Source: Variovorax davisae
GTDB taxonomy: Bacteria; Pseudomonadota; Gammaproteobacteria; Burkholderiales; Burkholderiaceae_C
Assembly: GCF_030316845.1 (NCBI RefSeq)
Contig: NZ_JASZYS010000003.1
Span: 248,001 to 312,000 of the forward strand
DNA length: 64,000 nt
Direction of reading: 5' to 3'
Below the pieces are notes generated by a model, which saw only the letters and a program-made list of their open reading frames with translations, was not told the DNA's origin and did no database searches. This document shows, piece after piece, positions 36,840 to 46,700 of this stretch (the stretch's first letter is position 1; each line of letters starts with the position of its first letter). A program made the position numbers and the translations under genes.

Positions 36840-37130
36840 TAAACGGCCAAGGCAAACGACATCGAGCTATCCGCTATCTCGGGGACGCTGCGCGCTTCAG
36901 CTCGATGAAGATGACGCGGCGCGCGTCCGCGTGGCCCACCACGCAATGCCTCACACTCGCTGAAGGGCCCACCCGCCATATGCCGGTTCCGCTACTGGTC
37001 GTGAAAAACAAACTCAACCGTTCATCGATTGCGACGACTTCGGGTAGCCTCCATACAGTAGAACGGAACGACTCAAAGCGATGTCCGCGTCTGGAGAAAA
37101 GGGCCAGTCGACTGAGGTTTGTCAGGGGTT
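36840..37130 (+). pseudogene. integrase 3'-end remnant
   Basis: Reads RHMPVPLLVVKNKLNRSSI, ATTSGSLHTVERND and, in the next frame, RLKAMSASGEKGQS. Just upstream CCTCACACTCGC could be the decayed HxxR box. This is the same integrase type as at 4.6-6.4 kb but a different variant. It lies just behind the MFS gene, between two parts of the stress block. Confidence 0.65.
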
Positions 37131-37259
37131 AGTTCAGGAAAACGCAGCCGGCAGTCGGATGGACTCCCCTTTGGGTTCACGTGGTTGGTGAGGCGTTCGG
37201 GTGGGGAGTCCATTCCATCTGAGCTGACTTGAAGGGCGTCACGGAAGGGCGGCCTCCCA
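37131..37259. other. short spacer
   Basis: Contains an imperfect inverted repeat around GGACTCCCC (37150) and GGGGAGTCC (37195), forming a long hairpin of unknown role. Confidence 0.5.
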
Positions 37260-37528
37260 CTAGCGAGAAAGGTAACTAAGGCACGCGCGAAGCTTAACTC
37301 GGTCCAGTTGGGTCCAGCTCGCCCGTTGCAGCAGTACAGGGCGCCCATTTAGCAGCGCGACATTCACATCATAAGCATCGACTCTGCCCGTCGCAGGTAC
37401 CCGGCCGCACCTCTGATCTCGATGGTGACTGCGAGTTTGTCGATGGACACCACCTCGATGCCTTGGCATCCCCCAAACCTGGCGAGCGAGGGGACCTAAA
37501 TCGGCGGCTCGGAACCAGAGCCAAGCAT
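37260..37528 (-). pseudogene. 90-aa hypothetical protein, broken (copy B)
   Basis: Counterpart of 9622-9894. Starting at ATG 37528 the frame meets TAG where copy A has CAA (PPI-stop-VPS), and a second lesion near 37370 removes codons in AESMLM. The last part VALLNGRPVLLQRASWTQL is intact. Confidence 0.65.
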
Positions 37529-37556
37529 GAAGGCCCCCTCCTTGCTCGCGCCGACC

Positions 37557-37826
37557 TTAGCGTACTGCGCCTCGTCGAACCAGGTTGACGATCGCCAGAA
37601 GGATCACCGCGCCTATTAGGGACGCCAGTAGTCCTCGCAGGCTGAAATCATTCTGGTTGATCGTTCCTGCCCCCAGAAGCGGGCCCACCAACCATCCGCC
37701 CAAGATTGAACCCACAATCCCGACGACGACATTCAAGATCATGCCTTGCTGAGCATTGGTTTTCATAATCATGCTGGCTACCCATCCGATGAGACCTCCG
37801 ATCACAAGCCAAATCATTAGATTCAT
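37557..37826 (-). CDS. GlsB/YeaQ/YmgE family stress membrane protein (copy B)
   Basis: An 89-residue paralogue of 9922-10191, almost identical (LMIWLVIGGLIGWVASMIM start). Three glycine-rich membrane segments, full length. GGAGG precedes ATG. That both copies stay intact while their neighbours decay argues that the product is used. Confidence 0.9.
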   Translation of the reverse strand: MNLMIWLVIGGLIGWVASMIMKTNAQQGMILNVVVGIVGSILGGWLVGPLLGAGTINQNDFSLRGLLASLIGAVILLAIVNLVRRGAVR

Positions 37827-37859
37827 GACGTCCTCCTGTTGAAAAACAGCGAGCGTCAA

Positions 37860-38086
37860 GTCTCCTCATCCTCTCATCTATAGGACATGCCTTTGAGAAT
37901 CCGTAGGCAGCAACCTGCACGGGAAAGGCCGTTGCAAGGCAGTTCCTCAAGAATCCTTGCGCTCGCATTTGTCCCTAGGCACCCCCACCTACAGCGCAAC
38001 AGGGTACATGGCGACAGTCGCTCCCACGAAATAGCGAAATATCAATTTCCGTGCAACGCCGTTGCCCGCTTTCAGGAAGTAAACCT
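37860..38086. promoter_or_regulatory. glsB-DUF883 divergent intergenic region (copy B)
   Basis: Divergent promoters are expected between glsB (minus) and DUF883 (plus). 37875-37945 matches 10240-10310 and 37975-38086 matches 13440-13553 of copy A; the 3.1-kb DUF2382-CPBP block is absent here. Confidence 0.5.
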
Positions 38087-38581
38087 ATGGACTACTCATC
38101 GAACACAAGTGCCCCCAATGCGGGACGAGATGCGAAGAACGCAGCGTCCGACGCCGCAAACGGTGTCAAGGGTGGAGCCGACGTCCCCGATCAGACACGG
38201 CAATCCGGCTCCAATGCCGCGGGCCAGCTGCAGCAGGCCGGTGAGAAGGCCGTAGACGCAACCAAAGCGTACGCCCAAGCCGCCGTGGATGCGGCTGGAC
38301 GCAAAGTGAGCGACGTAAAGTCGCAGCTTGAAACTGCCAAGGCTAGCGCGACCGAGTACATCAACGAGGACCCGGTTCGCGCGGTGAAGATGGCAGCGAT
38401 CGGTGGGGCGGTGCTGTCGGCCGCGCTGGTATTTGCTCACACGCCGCAGCCGGTGAGCAAGAGCCCCCGGTCTCCCCGTCAAGCCGCAGCACGGCTGGAT
38501 TTGGCCGTGAATGAGATGGTTCGTGGTGACGCGTTGATGAGCGAACTGCCGAAGGCGCTATCAATAGCCAAGCGGCTGTAG
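38087..38581 (+). CDS. DUF883/ElaB-like protein with altered C-terminus (copy B)
   Basis: Same beginning and ATEYINEDPVRAVKMAAIG motif as copy A, but after GGAVLSAAL the frame differs: the hydrophobic anchor is followed by FAHTPQPVSKSPRSPRQAA and 30 further residues instead of ending at LLTRRSR. A single-base change in the anchor explains this. The anchor is shortened, so membrane insertion is doubtful. Confidence 0.75.
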   Translation: MDYSSNTSAPNAGRDAKNAASDAANGVKGGADVPDQTRQSGSNAAGQLQQAGEKAVDATKAYAQAAVDAAGRKVSDVKSQLETAKASATEYINEDPVRAVKMAAIGGAVLSAALVFAHTPQPVSKSPRSPRQAAARLDLAVNEMVRGDALMSELPKALSIAKRL

Positions 38582-38785
38582 CGGCCTGGGTAGCCGACCA
38601 TTCGGCTGCTAGCGCCGCGAAGCCAATAGGATTGAGCTTTGGATGCTTCGCGACGTCCTTATTCTGGCTCTGTTGAATCAGAAATACCATGAGGCTGCCG
38701 ATGCACTCTTAATCTCGACTTGGTGAAAGGCGCGACAACAGGACGACGAGGGGCCGACAAAAGTTGCGCGGAAGATGTCCGGCGA
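38582..38785. other. spacer
   Basis: No gene. The last 35 bases match 18090-18119 of copy A; this is where copy A has the IS481/IS66/DUF1003 insertion. Confidence 0.5.
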
Positions 38786-39224
38786 TCAATAGCCAACCTT
38801 ATTCATCTCCTCGATCACCTCTTTCGTCAGGTCGTTTTGAGGAGATCCATAAAGCATGTCGTCCAAGACGAAATTCAGCCCTCGCCGCTCTGCGAGGTGC
38901 CGGACTGCGGTCGCAGTGCTTGCTGAAACTTTTCGTCTTCCTCCCGGCGGCGACGCGTGTCGGCATCCACCCACCCAGGGCGCTCGGCGGAGAACCCCGA
39001 TGCGCCCGGAGGGGACGTCCCGAAGAGCGCCGGCATCGCTAGCTTTGGGGTCCACGTCGCGGGTATCCAGTGCGAGGCCTCCTTCAATTATCCGCCGCCT
39101 GCTCAAACCCGCCTCTTCGTCACGTCCTGCCGTCAATGTACCCTCCTTGCTCTGCGGCAGCCGAGTTGCCGAGAGCAAGCAGCGCAGATAAGACCAAGGC
39201 GTATTTTAGGCGACCAGCAACCAT
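38786..39224 (-). pseudogene. OmpH/Skp-like protein, broken (copy B)
   Basis: Begins VAGRLKYALVLSALLALGN as in copy A, but a deletion of the RRILRET region near 39125-39140 shifts the frame. The end (LNFVLDDMLYGSPQNDLTK) is retained, and a second frameshift lies near 38920. Compare 18120-18593. Confidence 0.7.
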
Positions 39225-39425
39225 GCTCGCAGGGTGCTTGTGGGTAGGCGGGTCCCTGACAGAGGCAGGCTCTAGCACTTATCGGTCAAGTCCTATTCGG
39301 GAGTGCGGTAAGGGGCAAAGGCACGTTGCCGACTTTTTCAGTTGGAGAGTACACATTGTCAGCGCTTTCTTCCGGTCGACGTGCCGTCCCGCGCCCAACG
39401 TTCACATCGGGCTCAGACTTGCAGG
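39225..39425. promoter_or_regulatory. OmpH-DUF3606 divergent intergenic region (copy B)
   Basis: Matches 18594-18790 of copy A with small indels; must hold promoters for both directions. Confidence 0.4.
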
Positions 39426-39623
39426 ATGCACCATTATCGAGTTTCCGAACAAACCGTCATTGTCTTGAAAGAGCCTTGGCAGCTTGAATACTGGTGTCGC
39501 AAGATGGGTGTCACCGAGACAGATCTCAGGTTGGCAATGCGAGCAGCTGGCAAAAACTCGGTCGAGGTTCGACGGTATTTGGACCGCCCGGCCGAGCTTC
39601 ATTGGGGGGAGCGATGGGAATAA
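39426..39623 (+). CDS. DUF3606 protein (copy B)
   Basis: A 65-residue protein starting MHHYRVSEQTVIVLKEPWQ and containing YWCRKMGVTETDLRLAMRA, then VEVRRYLDRP. The start codon here fits family length better than in copy A. Its stop overlaps the ATG of the response regulator. Confidence 0.75.
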   Translation: MHHYRVSEQTVIVLKEPWQLEYWCRKMGVTETDLRLAMRAAGKNSVEVRRYLDRPAELHWGERWE

Positions 39624-40017
39624 GAGTCAATGCCGAGGACGAAAAACTGGGAAGGGGTGTTCTACCCCTCACCGTGTTCTTGGTCGAAGACAACGAGAAA
39701 TCCGTGATCATCTAATCCCTGCGCTGGCGGATCTGGGCGATGCAAATGTATTGGCAATTGCTCAGTCTCAAGGTGAAGCTGTCCATTGGCTCGCAGGCCA
39801 CAAAGGGGAATGGGATCTGGCGGTGGTAGATCTTTTCCTGGCAGAAGGCTCTGGGATTGAGGTCGTGCGGTGGTGCCAGGGGCGCGAGACCCATCAGCGC
39901 GTCGCTGTCCTAACCAATTACTCCACGGAGAGTGTGCGAAAGACGTGCCTCGATGCCGGAGCGGATGCGTTCTTCGATAAGTCAACACAGCTCGACGAGT
40001 TTTTCAATTCTGCCTAA
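39614..40017 (+). pseudogene. single-domain response regulator, one-base deletion (copy B)
   Basis: A CheY-like receiver: LPLTVFLVEDNEK, then after loss of one A in the GAGAAA(A)TCC run the frame continues IRDHLIPALADLGDANVLA, WDLAVVDLFLAEGSGIEVV (phospho-acceptor Asp in AVVDLF), AVLTNYSTESVRKTCLDAG and ADAFFDKST. All receiver landmarks (ED, D, T, K) are present. The missing A is present in copy A, so the lesion is at a homopolymer and may be a base-calling error. Confidence 0.8.
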
Positions 40018-40429
40018 AACGACCTGAAGCTAAGTCGGCCTCCCTCGCCCCGAAGCCGTAAATAGGTGGGCGCCTACTTGAAACAAAGAGCCCCCGCCCC
40101 GTGAAGGTGACAGCCGACGTCGACGTTGTCCGCTCACATAGGAGGCGAGGCAATGGCAGACTACCAGAAGGGCTCGAAGATCCACTCGAGATCCTTTGCC
40201 GCGATTCGCTAGCTTGCGTCCTGCACCGACCCCGCAACCCGAGCGCAACGCCTCGTACAGCTGCACGTCTCCAGACGTTGAAGGTCGCGCCGCCCAGCGC
40301 ATTCGCGAGTTGCCCGCAGCGCTTGGGTCGCAAGCCTCGGACAAGGCGGCCACTTCGAACTTCGCGCTCGCAGCAGACCTGCCGGCAAACGGCCAGGCGC
40401 CCTCCTGGTGGGCGACGACGCCGCGCCCG
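40018..40429. other. spacer, end of stress block copy B
   Basis: No convincing gene. AAACAAAGAG at 40081 matches 19112 and is the last recognisable shared sequence of the two blocks. Confidence 0.4.
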
Positions 40430-40685
40430 CGGACAGCGGGGCGCGCTTGTGTGCGTCATCGAGACGATGCGGCGGTCTGCTGCGCCCGCTCGACGGAGGG
40501 CTGGGCCGCTGCCGGTTACGCGTCGGCTGATGAGTTCCTCAGTAACCCGCCCGCTCGCGAGGTGGCTTGCCTGTTGCTCGACGTGCAGTTACCGGGCTGT
40601 CCGGTCCGCAGCTTCAAAAACAGCGCCTGCTGGAGCGCGGCGGCGCGCCATCATCCAGCTGGCGTAGCGAGTGATGCGAGATCGT
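40430..40685 (+). pseudogene. FixJ-like response regulator fragment
   Basis: GYASADEFLSNPPAREVAC followed by LLLDVQLPG is the receiver-domain core of FixJ/TtrR-type regulators (second helix and phospho-acceptor strand). Upstream LVCVIETMRRSAA in another frame replaces the expected V.V.DDD.A. No output domain follows. Confidence 0.6.
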
Positions 40686-40704
40686 GTCACGCCGTGATGC
40701 CGTC

Positions 40705-41541
40705 TTAGCAATTGGCGCGAATGCGCCGTATCAAGGTCTCCCGGCCAACTCGCTCGGTTTCAACGAACGCAGTCCCTTCGCACGTTGTCCTAGAAACTCG
40801 ATAGCTGTACTTTGCCTCGATCACGCTAGCATCTATGGAGCGGATCGACCGAACGAGGAGCGGCCGATCGAATGAGCCATAGAACCTTGAGATATTGGCC
40901 TCGTTGTATGGGCCGAGGCCACGCTTGGCAGGGACGACAAACGCTGCCGCCGTCCTGCCATCCGCAGCGGACAGAGCGCGATAGAAATCTTTCACAGCCT
41001 GAACTTGGCGATCGGAGTTCAAATCGCGAGGCGAAGCGATGCTGGTTGGCGCCGGGGATTTGACGACCGGCGCCTTGCCGGCCGGGGCACCGGGCAGCGA
41101 AGCGGCTGCAGCTCTGGGCTCCGGGGTGGGGTCTGCTGCCGCAAGGGGAGGCGGCGATGAGCGCTGTGGGGCGGCCGCCACGACCTCTTTGGTTACAACC
41201 TTTGGGGCCGTCGCTTCAGCCGACTGCATCAACTTGCGCGGAGGGGCGGAAGGCTTGCCCATGGCGTGCAGAAACCAGACCATGAAGCCGATCGACATGA
41301 CCATGCCCAGCGCTCCGAGTTGCAACCAGAACGCCTTGGTCTCGGAGGGCAGTAAGGGTTCCCCATGACTAGATTCCGACTCTCCGATGGATGCACTGCG
41401 CATTCGTGGCGACAACGCCTTCATCGCCTCAAGCGCGGAGGGACCGGATGGCACGAATCCGGGCAGCTTCCGCGCGCACCCGATACAAAACATCGCAGCT
41501 GTACGGTTGCTTTGCCTGCAGTGTTCACAAAGCGTGGACAT
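40705..41541 (-). CDS. zinc-ribbon membrane protein with NTF2-like C-terminus
   Basis: A 278-residue protein: zinc ribbon (CEHCRQSNRTAAMFCIGC, Cys at 5, 8, 19 and 22), one membrane helix (LGALGMVMSIGFMVWFLHA), a Pro/Ala-rich linker, and a C-terminal domain (QAVKDFYRALSAADGRTAA; ISRFYGSFDRPLLVRSIRS; ATYSYRV-like strands) with the look of an NTF2/SnoaL-like fold. Arrangement (cytoplasmic ribbon, helix, periplasmic domain) mirrors the kinase at 23 kb, so it may belong to the same signalling class. Confidence 0.7.
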   Translation of the reverse strand: MSTLCEHCRQSNRTAAMFCIGCARKLPGFVPSGPSALEAMKALSPRMRSASIGESESSHGEPLLPSETKAFWLQLGALGMVMSIGFMVWFLHAMGKPSAPPRKLMQSAEATAPKVVTKEVVAAAPQRSSPPPLAAADPTPEPRAAAASLPGAPAGKAPVVKSPAPTSIASPRDLNSDRQVQAVKDFYRALSAADGRTAAAFVVPAKRGLGPYNEANISRFYGSFDRPLLVRSIRSIDASVIEAKYSYRVSRTTCEGTAFVETERVGRETLIRRIRANC

Positions 41542-41760
41542 GGATGGTCGCCTTGACTCGAGTTCCCTCTAACTTACAGGAAGGAACGAGCTTGTATATC
41601 GGCGCCTTCCTACCGCATGCGTTCAGGTGTTCGTGGCGTGCCAGCGGAGGCGGCGGGTACTCAGGCGTTCAGCCTCGCGATAAAGGTCATTGCAGTAGCA
41701 GGTTGCGAGCGCGAAAATGAGGAACCACCGCCATTGACCGCCGAGCCTTTGCCAGCGGGC

Positions 41761-41967
41761 TTAGAGGGCACGAGAACTTCCACCCGTGCGCACGGAGACT
41801 TCGTGCTGAGTCTGGGAGTTCCTGACAGTGGCAGATATCTGCTTGGAGTGCTCCGTTTGGGCGATGTGGGCAACGACGGCATCAGCCGAAATTCTGCCAT
41901 CCGCCACCCAAGTGACGCCGAGCAGCAGGCAGGCCGGCGCAATGGCGTTCCGGAGCCTGGTCAGCAT
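41761..41967 (-). CDS. small secreted hypothetical protein
   Basis: A 68-codon frame beginning LTRLRNAIAPACLLLGVTW, a possible signal peptide (cleavage after VADG/RISA), then AVVAHIAQTEHSKQISATV. A continuation in another frame (GKGSAVNGGGSSFSRSQPA) suggests that it once was longer. No family. Confidence 0.3.
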   Translation of the reverse strand: MLTRLRNAIAPACLLLGVTWVADGRISADAVVAHIAQTEHSKQISATVRNSQTQHEVSVRTGGSSRAL

Positions 41968-42105
41968 CCCTGTTAGTTGGTCCAGTTCGACCGACCGAAA
42001 GGGAGCGACGCGGGTAGTTGAACCCTGATGAGCGCTCGGTCATTCAGGCAAGCGATGTTCGATTGGAGGTCGATGGGAAGGTCCGGTATTGGCCTGCATT
42101 CTGAC

Positions 42106-42351
42106 CTAGCCGCGCATCATCCAGTAGACGAGGGCTCCGGCAAGCAGCCCGTAGAAGGCCATGCCGATGAGAGCAAGCCCGGCGCGGGTAACCACGCGCC
42201 GACCACCGAGGACGAACGACAGCGAACCCGCCGCCGCGTGAAGCCGTGCCTCATTGGCGTTCAGCGCCTCGCCGCGCCACTTTCCGAACGAAAGAAGCGA
42301 GACCAGCGCCTTGTCGGTCAGCACAAACAGTAGCTCAACGAGAGAGTCCAT
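42106..42351 (-). CDS. small inner-membrane protein
   Basis: An 81-residue protein from the internal ATG (MDSLVELLFVLTDKALVSL) to AGLALIGMAFYGLLAGALV-YWMMRG. One C-terminal membrane helix and an amphipathic N-terminus. No family recognised; the longer upstream frame lacks membrane-protein character, so the shorter start is used. Confidence 0.55.
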   Translation of the reverse strand: MDSLVELLFVLTDKALVSLLSFGKWRGEALNANEARLHAAAGSLSFVLGGRRVVTRAGLALIGMAFYGLLAGALVYWMMRG

Positions 42352-42609
42352 GGGAAAGAGGTCAACGGTGAATCTTTGCTGAGGGCCGATTGTTGCCTGC
42401 CTCGTGGTCAGTGCGCACGCGCCTAGGGATTCACGCTCGACCGTCCGCAGTTCGCCGCTCGCGGTGTTGCCCGCATCCTGCCACATGAGCTAGCGTGGCC
42501 GCTCCGGTTCGTCCGGACCTGCATCGCTGCGGTTGAACTCTCATCAAAATTGAGGAGGAAACCGCGTCTGCTGCCTCGCTCAAGCCGGTCGTGGCCCACG
42601 GCCTGTCGG

Positions 42610-43419
42610 TCAATGCAACGGTTGCGAAAAACAGATAGCGGCGCCTCTTGTCCGACTTTTGGCCGTCGAGAACGTCGGGCTCTGTTCGGCCTTCGACGCT
42701 AACCCCGCTGTCCAAATTGTCGGGAAGTCTCGGCGCATTTCTTCTGCGATCTCCCTTAACCATTCCTGTTGGCCGCACTCTGCAAGTTCCCGTACGAGGG
42801 ACATCGTCAACCCTGGAAGCGTCGCTTCGACTATGACCCGGCACTGATTGAGAAGAAAAGGCAACTCGTAGTGCGCCCCTAGGAAAATCTTCGCCAAAGC
42901 TTCGACGCAGGGCGTTTGCGGTTGGCCACGGACATATCGGATCGCTTCGTCAGAAACCTTCCTCCGAACGTACGTCTCCGGTTTCGTCCGTCGCTCTGAA
43001 GCGGACGATGACGTCCAGTTGTGGAGCATTGCCCCTGTCCTCTTCTCGGCGTCCTGCGGATCCCGAAAGCTCAAGCTAGCCTGCTGAAGGACATCCCGAA
43101 TCCGTGCCGTCGTTCTGACGCCTATCGCCTCATGCTCCAGCACTTCGTCTTCACGCGCCTCCGAAAAGTCCTCGAGGTAGTAGATGCCGATCTCCTTGAG
43201 CGCGCTGGAGATGGAAAGGCGCAGCCCTAACTCTTCGATAGGCATTTCGGGCCGCGGGCGTGGGCCCAAGCGGCTGCTCTGCCTTCGAGCCAAGGCCTGT
43301 GCGTCCGCGTGAGTTCTCTTGGCTTCGCGGATGGCGGAGCGGATGCCTGCAAAGCAGGCGACGAGCTCGCTGTCGGGCAGCTGAGAGAGATCATTCAGGG
43401 TCACGATCGTCAATCCCAT
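42610..43419 (-). CDS. hypothetical protein with RNA-polymerase alpha-CTD-like helices
   Basis: A 269-residue soluble protein. Residues about 60-110 (MPIEELGLRLSISSALKEI; FSEAREDEVLEHEAIGVRT; RIRDVL) resemble the helix-hairpin-helix fold of the RNA polymerase alpha C-terminal domain ('L.LS.R....L...GI.....L'). The rest is unassigned helix. GGAGG precedes ATG by 6 bases. Possibly a DNA- or RNA-polymerase-binding protein. Confidence 0.65.
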   Translation of the reverse strand: MGLTIVTLNDLSQLPDSELVACFAGIRSAIREAKRTHADAQALARRQSSRLGPRPRPEMPIEELGLRLSISSALKEIGIYYLEDFSEAREDEVLEHEAIGVRTTARIRDVLQQASLSFRDPQDAEKRTGAMLHNWTSSSASERRTKPETYVRRKVSDEAIRYVRGQPQTPCVEALAKIFLGAHYELPFLLNQCRVIVEATLPGLTMSLVRELAECGQQEWLREIAEEMRRDFPTIWTAGLASKAEQSPTFSTAKSRTRGAAICFSQPLH

Positions 43420-43706
43420 TTGAGGCCTCCTTCAGGTCAAGGGCGGCGCGGGCGCCCCCTACGGATTTTCCTCTTCAGCAGAGCTCTCGTGAATCGCCCA
43501 AGCAGGCAGGCCAAGTTGCACCAAGGGTGCACAACATACAGCCCACGGGGCTCATAGGGCTTCAGGGAACTCCGATAGGACATGGGGTATTGATGTCAGG
43601 CGGAGTGGGGAATTTGGTTAACCGGATGCGGTCGGCTAACTTCCGACCAACCAGCCGTGGTTGGTATGCGGTCCACACCGGCAGGCCACACCCTCACGTC
43701 AATCCA
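43420..43706. other. spacer between divergent/terminal ends
   Basis: No gene. Upstream region of the alpha-CTD-like gene and downstream end of autotransporter 1. Confidence 0.5.
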
Positions 43707-46700
43707 CTACCAGGTGTACCTGGCACCCAGCCGCACCGCCGTGTCACTGTAGTTTTGGCTGCCCCACTGGTAGCCCAGGCTTCCCCAGGCGGTCCAGCCC
43801 TGGCCGAGTTGAGTATTCGCTCCGACCTTCACCTCGTAGCGGTTCTTTGGATACAGATCTTTCAGCGTCACCTGATTGAACGCCAGAGCGTTGCCGACCC
43901 CGTCGTGCCACCAGTTCAGTGTCAGGTAGGGCTGCATCCGCTTTCCCGAATCACTGCTCCAGCTGCGGTAGGCGCGCAGCCCCAGTCGGGAGACCCAACC
44001 GCTGCCGTCGTTGCCGCCGATACGGGTTCCGTTGGCCTCGGTGATGTCGTGCTCGGTGTAGTTGACATAGACGAGTTGCGCCTGCGGCTCAAGGATCCAA
44101 TCGCTGCCCGGCTGGATGCGCATGGCATAGCCCGTTTCGCCCGACAGGGTCAGAGCCGTCGAGTTGTAGCGCACCTCGGGTAAGCCATCGCCTTTCACGC
44201 TGTTCTTGAACCACCCGTAGTTGCCCCAGACGTCGGCATACCAGCCCAGCTTGTTCTCGTGGTTCTCGAACCACGTGCCGTAAGCGCCGACACTCCAGCC
44301 GTCCGCTTCGCCTCTGGCCTGGGCAACGTTACCCTCGGCCGTCGCGTCGTTGCGAGCGCTGCCGTAGCCCAGCATGCCACCCAGGTACAGGCGGCCCTGG
44401 TCTCCGCCGACCGACCAGCGAGAGATGTAGCCCCCGCCTTGGAGCAAGGTGCTGTTGGTATCCGCAGAAAAATTTCCGTCCCGACTGGCCGTGTCTCCGC
44501 TCCTGCCCACGAGGCGCAGCCAGCCGGAGCGACGTGCGTCGCCGAATGGATCAGGACTCTGAGGCCCGGCAGCCTGAGGCTCTCCGAGCCGATCGTTCAA
44601 GCTATGCACGAACATGCTGCCGGCTTGGCGCTGGTTGGCAAGGTAGGCGGCGACCTCGGGGCGGTATAGCGGAGCCGCAATCAGTGGCGGTATCACCTCG
44701 GGGCTCGGCGGTCCAACGGTCGGCGGCGGGACCGTCGGCGGCGGAAAGATCGCGCGCTGAGAGCGCAGGTACCATCCCTGCGGGTTGCTTACGTCGATGC
44801 TGCTGCGGGACAACTGATACTCGTACGGACCCTCGACCACCCGGTTGCTGAGAACGAAAGCACCCGGCGCCGTACTGCCGCCATTGATCGTATCGACCAC
44901 CTGGATGCCGTTGCCCAGCGTCACGGCGCCTGGGCCGCCCGCCGAGGCGACGTGCAGGCCCGTCAGCCCGGTCGCTGTTCCGCCGTCGATGACCAGGCGG
45001 TCGGACGGTGAACCATCGGCGCCGAGGTAAGTGTTGAGGCTCATCGTGCCACCTGCGCCCACGTAGTTGACAGCCGTCAGCGTCTTGTAGCTCGACTGAA
45101 GGCTCGCGAGACCGCGCGGCGCGCTGAAGACGATCATGCTCGGGTCGTTGACCAGGCGGGTTACGTTCGACGAGCCCGTCACGTTCCACCGTGCATTGTT
45201 CTGCAGCGTCATGTTCGAGGCGCTGCCAGCGTCGGTCAGCGCGGCCCCCGTCAGCGTTGCCGCGTCGGCCACGAGATTGAGCGTGCCGGTGCGGCCCCCC
45301 GCGCCGGTAACCTGGAAGAGCGTGCCGTTACCGCCGGCTACCTGCACACCGGTGGAAAGGGATAGGTTCAATTGCGAGCCTGCCACCTGGACCGCGGTCG
45401 ATTGGGTGCTCGACAGGCTTCCGCCTGCGATCGAGACCCTGTTTTGCCGAGTGGCGCTCGTGGTACCGGAGAACAGGCCATAGCTTCCCGGACCTTCGGC
45501 TCGTATCGCGCTGCCTGCCGCGTTGATGGTGCCTCCGGTGAAGGCCGCCAGCGCATGGGCGCCACTGCCCGCGGTGGTGACGGTTGCGTTCTGCAGCTGC
45601 AGCGCCGGCGCCTCGGCGACGAAGGGACTTCCGGTCGCCACGGCGCCGTGCGATGCAAGCCCGGAGGTTGAAATCGTGCCGTTGGTGAATGTCAGCGTGC
45701 CAGCGGTTGCCGGCGAATAGACAGATGTGGAGGTGTGCACGCCATAGGCGCCATTGGCCGGCACAGCGATCGAGAGGTCGTTGGCGTCGAGAGTGCCTCC
45801 AAGCGCGAACAAGCCAGCCCCCTGGCGCAAGAAAGTTGTCTGAAACGACGCCCCGCTGTTCTCGATGATCCTGACGATTCCGCCGTTCGAATCGGAGACG
45901 GAGATGCTCGAACCCGTGATGGTGACCTTCGACAGCGTGTCTGCGACGACTCCCATGCCAGCGCCCTGGACGCGTGCGCCGCTCACCGTGACCTGCGCGC
46001 CCCGGGTGGCAGTGATGCCGGTTCCGGCGATGCCGGAGAAATTGATAGCTACGCCGTCTATAGTGCCGGCGGGAACGACGGTGTTGTCGATGACGACGCC
46101 TGCCGATCCGCCGTTCACTGGGGCCACGTTGCTGATGCTCAACGGCGCCGTCGAGGGGCCGACCCGCACAAGTCCCCCGTCGGACATGTAGATCCCGGTC
46201 ACGTCATGGCCCGTGTTGGAGATGATGGTGCCATCCCGGGCGTCGATGACGCTGCCTGGATCCACGGCGATCAACGCCGCTCCGCCCGGCGCTGCGTCCG
46301 GACCGCTCAGCACGAGGCGGCTGGCGTTGATCAGGTTGACCGTGCTGCCGGTGTCTGCGCGCACGCCGTATGCACTCTTGGAAAAGTTGGACGTCAGATC
46401 GAGTCCAAGGGTGACCGACGAATTCTGAATGGCTCGCAGGCCGTAGCCCGACACGTTTGTCCCCGCCGTCACGTTGTTCAGGATGACCGGGATGCCCGTG
46501 CCTAGGCTGCCTGAGATAACGCTGTTGTTGATGCTGATGCCAAGCAGGCCGGTGGTGCTGGCATTGACCGAAACAGGGGTGTTCGACCCGAGCAGGACCT
46601 TACCGCCGTTGATCATGTCGACGCCGTGCCTGGTGGTCGCCGTGCTGACTGTGGCGCCGGGCGTGAGGTCTATCACAGTGCCGAGGTTCGTGGCGGAGAC

